From Mycolicibacterium lutetiense (GTDB lineage Bacteria; Actinomycetota; Actinomycetes; Mycobacteriales; Mycobacteriaceae): a DNA stretch of 64,000 nucleotides. The stretch covers positions 868,001 to 932,000 of the forward strand of contig NZ_JAGIOP010000001.1 in assembly GCF_017876775.1 (NCBI RefSeq). The letters are read 5' to 3'. Below, piece by piece: positions 61,682 to 64,000 of this stretch. Below the pieces are notes generated by a model. That model saw only the letters and a list, made by a program, of their open reading frames with translations, was not told where the DNA came from and ran no database searches. Within the stretch, counting starts at the first letter, position 1. Every line of letters starts with the position of its first letter. Position numbers and translations under genes: made by a program.

Positions 61682-62467
61682 ATGAGGACCTATTTCGACC
61701 TGACCGGACGTTCGGCGTTGGTGACCGGGGCCGGTGCCGGGATCGGCGCCGCGGTGTCCGAGGCGCTGGCCGCTGCCGGTGCCTCGGTGCTCGTCACCGA
61801 CATCAGTGGTGACGCGGCTGCCGCGGTCGCCGAGCGGATCAACGCTGCCGGAGGCGGCAAATCCAGCCCTGTGGCGGGTGGCAAGGCCGACAGCGCAGCG
61901 CTCGACGTCAGTGACCGCGACGCGGCAGTGGCCGCCGCCGCGCAGGCCGCCGCGCTCGGTGGGGGCAACGTGCACATCGTGGTCAACAACGCGGGCGTCA
62001 CCGCGCCGGCGATGTTCCCCAAGCTGACCGACGAGACGTTCCGGGTCACCTTCGACATCCACGTGATGGGCACCTTCCACGTCACCCAGGCTGTGCTGCC
62101 GCACATGCCCACCGACGGCACCGGCCGTGTCATCAACGTCACCTCGTCCGCCGGGATCACCGGCACCTTGGGCCAGGTCAACTATTCGGCGGCCAAGGCC
62201 GGCCTGATCGGCATGACCAAATCGCTGGCGCGGGAGCTGGCGGCCAAGAACATCATGGTCAACGCCCTCGCACCGCTCGCCGCAACGCCGATGACGGAAA
62301 CCATCCGCACCAACGAGAAGTTCGCGGCCAACATGATGAACCGCATCCCGCTCAAGCGGTGGGCCGAGGCCGACGAGGTCGCCGGTGCGTTCGTCTTCCT
62401 GGCCTCCGATGCCGCGTCGTACATCACCGGGCAGGTGCTGCCGGTCGATGGCGGCATGGTTATGTGA
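61682..62467 (+). CDS. SDR-family oxidoreductase (3-hydroxyacyl-CoA dehydrogenase type)
   Basis: This 261-residue SDR has cofactor loop TGAGAGIG at 15-22, NNAGV, the catalytic YSAAKAG and the C-terminal TGQVLPVDGGMVM. An insert, SSPVAGGKADSAALDVSD, precedes the adenine-pocket aspartate. In this operon it probably oxidises a 3-hydroxyacyl-CoA ahead of the thiolase. It starts 17 bases after fadE. Confidence 0.9.
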   Translation: MRTYFDLTGRSALVTGAGAGIGAAVSEALAAAGASVLVTDISGDAAAAVAERINAAGGGKSSPVAGGKADSAALDVSDRDAAVAAAAQAAALGGGNVHIVVNNAGVTAPAMFPKLTDETFRVTFDIHVMGTFHVTQAVLPHMPTDGTGRVINVTSSAGITGTLGQVNYSAAKAGLIGMTKSLARELAAKNIMVNALAPLAATPMTETIRTNEKFAANMMNRIPLKRWAEADEVAGAFVFLASDAASYITGQVLPVDGGMVM

Positions 62468-62471
62468 CGTT

Positions 62472-63722
62472 GTGAGCGAGTTTACGAGCGAACCATCAAG
62501 CAGAGCGGCGGAATCCGCCCTGCCCCTGGCCGGTATCACCGTCGTCGCGATGGAGCAGGCGGTCTCGGCGCCGATGTGCACCCGGGTGCTCGCTGACTTC
62601 GGTGCCCGGGTGATCAAGATCGAGAACCCCAAGGGCGGCGACTTCGCCCGTGACTACGACGACGTCGTGCTCGGGCAGGCGGCCCATTTCGTGTGGGCCA
62701 ACCGGGGTAAGGAATCGGTCACCCTCAATCTGAAATCGACTGAGGGCATGGCGGTGCTGCACCGGTTGCTCGACGGTGCCGACGCGTTCGTGTCCAACCT
62801 CGCTCCCGGCGCCACCGCGCGCCTGGGACTGGGGCCCGAGGATCTCAAGGTGCGTCATCCGCAGGTGATCCCGGTGGAGATCGACGGCTACGGCCCAGGC
62901 GGTCCGCTGTCGCACAAGCGCGCCTACGACCTGCTGGTGCAGGCCGAGTCCGGATCGTGCGCGTCGACCGGTTACGCCGGGATGCCGGCGAAACCCGGTG
63001 CGGCGGTTGCCGATATCACCACCGGGCTGTACTCGGCCCTGTCGATCATGGCGCTGCTGCTCGGCCGGGCCCGCAACGGTGACACCGGTGCCGCACCGGC
63101 CGTGGCGGTCAGCCTGTTCGACACCATGACCGACATCATGGGATACCAACTGGCCTACACCCAGCATTCCGGGATCGACCAGGTGCCGCTGGGGATGAGC
63201 TCGCCGGCGGTGGCGCCCTATGGGTCGTTCGACACCCGCGACGGGCAGACGGTGGTGTTGGGGACCACCAACGACCGGGAATGGCAGCGGTTGGCCCGCG
63301 AGATCATCGAGCGGCCCGATCTCGCCGACGACCCACGCTTCGCCACCAACTCAGACCGCTGTGCGCATCGGGACGAGCTGAACAAGGCCATCGGATCCTG
63401 GTGTGCCCAACACGATCTCGATAACATTCAACAGACCGCCGATGATGCCGGGATCGGTAATTCGCGGTATAACCTGCCGAGCGAAGTGATCACGCATCCG
63501 CACCTGAAAGCACGGGACCGGTGGCGTCAGGTGCCCACTCCCAACGGGGAGATTTCCGCGCTGTTGCCTCCGCCGGTGATCAGCGGCGTGGAGCTGGGGA
63601 TGGGTGCGGTGCCGGGACTCGGCGAGCACACCGATGCCATCCTGAGAGGTATCGGCCTGAGTGCCGAGCAGATCGACGCCCTGCGCGAGCAGGGTGCCGT
63701 CGGCCCGGCCTACCAGTCATAG
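62472..63722 (+). CDS. CaiB/BaiF-family CoA-transferase
   Basis: This 416-residue CoA-transferase is close to the usual length. The N-terminal LPLAGITVVAMEQAVSAPMC and ARVIKIENPKGG form the CoA-binding part, and the probable catalytic aspartate is in VADITTGLYSAL. It probably transfers CoA from a cheap donor to the pathway acid. The GTG at 62472 is four bases after the SDR stop; the earlier in-frame start would read through the SDR. Confidence 0.9.
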   Translation: MSEFTSEPSSRAAESALPLAGITVVAMEQAVSAPMCTRVLADFGARVIKIENPKGGDFARDYDDVVLGQAAHFVWANRGKESVTLNLKSTEGMAVLHRLLDGADAFVSNLAPGATARLGLGPEDLKVRHPQVIPVEIDGYGPGGPLSHKRAYDLLVQAESGSCASTGYAGMPAKPGAAVADITTGLYSALSIMALLLGRARNGDTGAAPAVAVSLFDTMTDIMGYQLAYTQHSGIDQVPLGMSSPAVAPYGSFDTRDGQTVVLGTTNDREWQRLAREIIERPDLADDPRFATNSDRCAHRDELNKAIGSWCAQHDLDNIQQTADDAGIGNSRYNLPSEVITHPHLKARDRWRQVPTPNGEISALLPPPVISGVELGMGAVPGLGEHTDAILRGIGLSAEQIDALREQGAVGPAYQS

Positions 63723-63739
63723 TTCTAGAGGAGAATCCC

Positions 63740-64000
63740 ATGCGCGAAACTGTCATCGTCGAGGCCGTCCGGACCCCGGTCGGCAAGCGCAACGGCGGCC
63801 TGTCCGGGTTCCACGCCGCCGACCTGTCGGCACTGGTGCTCAATGCGCTGGTCGAACGGGCGGGCATCAGCCCCGACATCATCGACGACGTGATCTGGGG
63901 CTGCGTCTCGCAGGTCGGCGATCAGTCCAGCAACATCGGCCGTTACTCGGTGCTGGCCGCGGGCTGGCCCGAACACATCCCGGGCACCACGGTCAACCGG
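63740..64000 (+). CDS. Thiolase (acetyl-CoA acyltransferase), partial at the window end
   Basis: The first 87 residues of a thiolase are present (MRETVIVEAVRTPVGKRNGG, then LSALVLNALVERAGI and VIWGCVSQVGDQ). The active-site cysteine lies beyond the window edge. The start has AGAGGAGAA eight bases upstream. It ends the amidohydrolase-fadE-SDR-CaiB run, as expected for the last step of beta-oxidation. Confidence 0.9.
   Translation, partial: MRETVIVEAVRTPVGKRNGGLSGFHAADLSALVLNALVERAGISPDIIDDVIWGCVSQVGDQSSNIGRYSVLAAGWPEHIPGTTVNR

Overview
The window is high-GC actinobacterial DNA, most likely from a rapidly growing Mycolicibacterium or a close relative. The grounds are the density of FadD, FadE, EchA, CaiB and SDR genes, an EspC-like type VII secretion substrate next to a DUF4185 gene, a mycofactocin-type SDR, a HAMP-linked class III adenylate cyclase, and frequent GTG or TTG starts with four-base stop/start overlaps. 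I assigned the organism from gene content, not from a marker gene. No rRNA, tRNA or CRISPR array was seen.

Layout. (1) 0.1-3.2 kb: a P450, an APH-fold kinase and an SDR. (2) 3.2-18.4 kb: a CoA-linked catabolic block read from divergent promoters. It holds two acyl-CoA synthetases, a split B12-dependent acyl-CoA mutase with its MeaB chaperone, an F420-type LLM oxidoreductase, a CaiB/BaiF CoA-transferase, a 2Fe-2S ferredoxin, a paired FadE, an EchA, three SDRs and a thiolase. (3) 18.4-30.5 kb: TetR and IclR regulators, two KstD-like flavoproteins, and an mhpC-mhpA-mhpB set (hydrolase, phenol hydroxylase, extradiol dioxygenase), followed by a second LLM enzyme, an SDR, a cyclase and an FMN reductase. 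(4) 30.5-36.7 kb: a disturbed segment. It has a methyltransferase, a hydrolase-LuxR fusion, a second partial copy of the FMN reductase joined to an EspC-like gene, and a DUF4185 gene broken by an ISL3-family element with an 8-bp target duplication and by a frameshift. (5) 36.7-49.8 kb: a hydrolase-SDR pair, then TetR, 3Fe-4S ferredoxin, P450, amidohydrolase, two M24-fold proteins, an EchA and a two-domain CaiB, ending in pseudogenes. (6) 49.8-64 kb: TetR, EchA, adenylate cyclase, then a leftward operon (Rieske oxygenase, small protein, amidohydrolase, SnoaL-like protein, paired FadE) and a rightward operon (amidohydrolase, FadE, SDR, CaiB, thiolase).

How it fits together. A palindrome, GAGAAT-N3-ATTCTC, sits in the promoter regions of most catabolic blocks from about 5.9 kb to 59 kb. 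Four copies are perfect, and all four lie between divergently transcribed genes. This suggests one large regulon, possibly controlled by the TetR protein whose start lies 57 bp from a perfect site. The enzyme set fits breakdown of a cyclic carboxylic acid, terpenoid-like or steroid-like compound. In that reading the compound is activated to a CoA thioester, dehydrogenated by KstD-like flavoproteins to a phenol, hydroxylated and cleaved by MhpA/B/C, and finished by beta-oxidation steps including a B12 carbon-skeleton rearrangement. The substrate is not known from the sequence. The mutase active site (Tyr57, Arg175, but Ala211 where the family has Tyr) points to an acyl-CoA that may not be one of the described mutase substrates.
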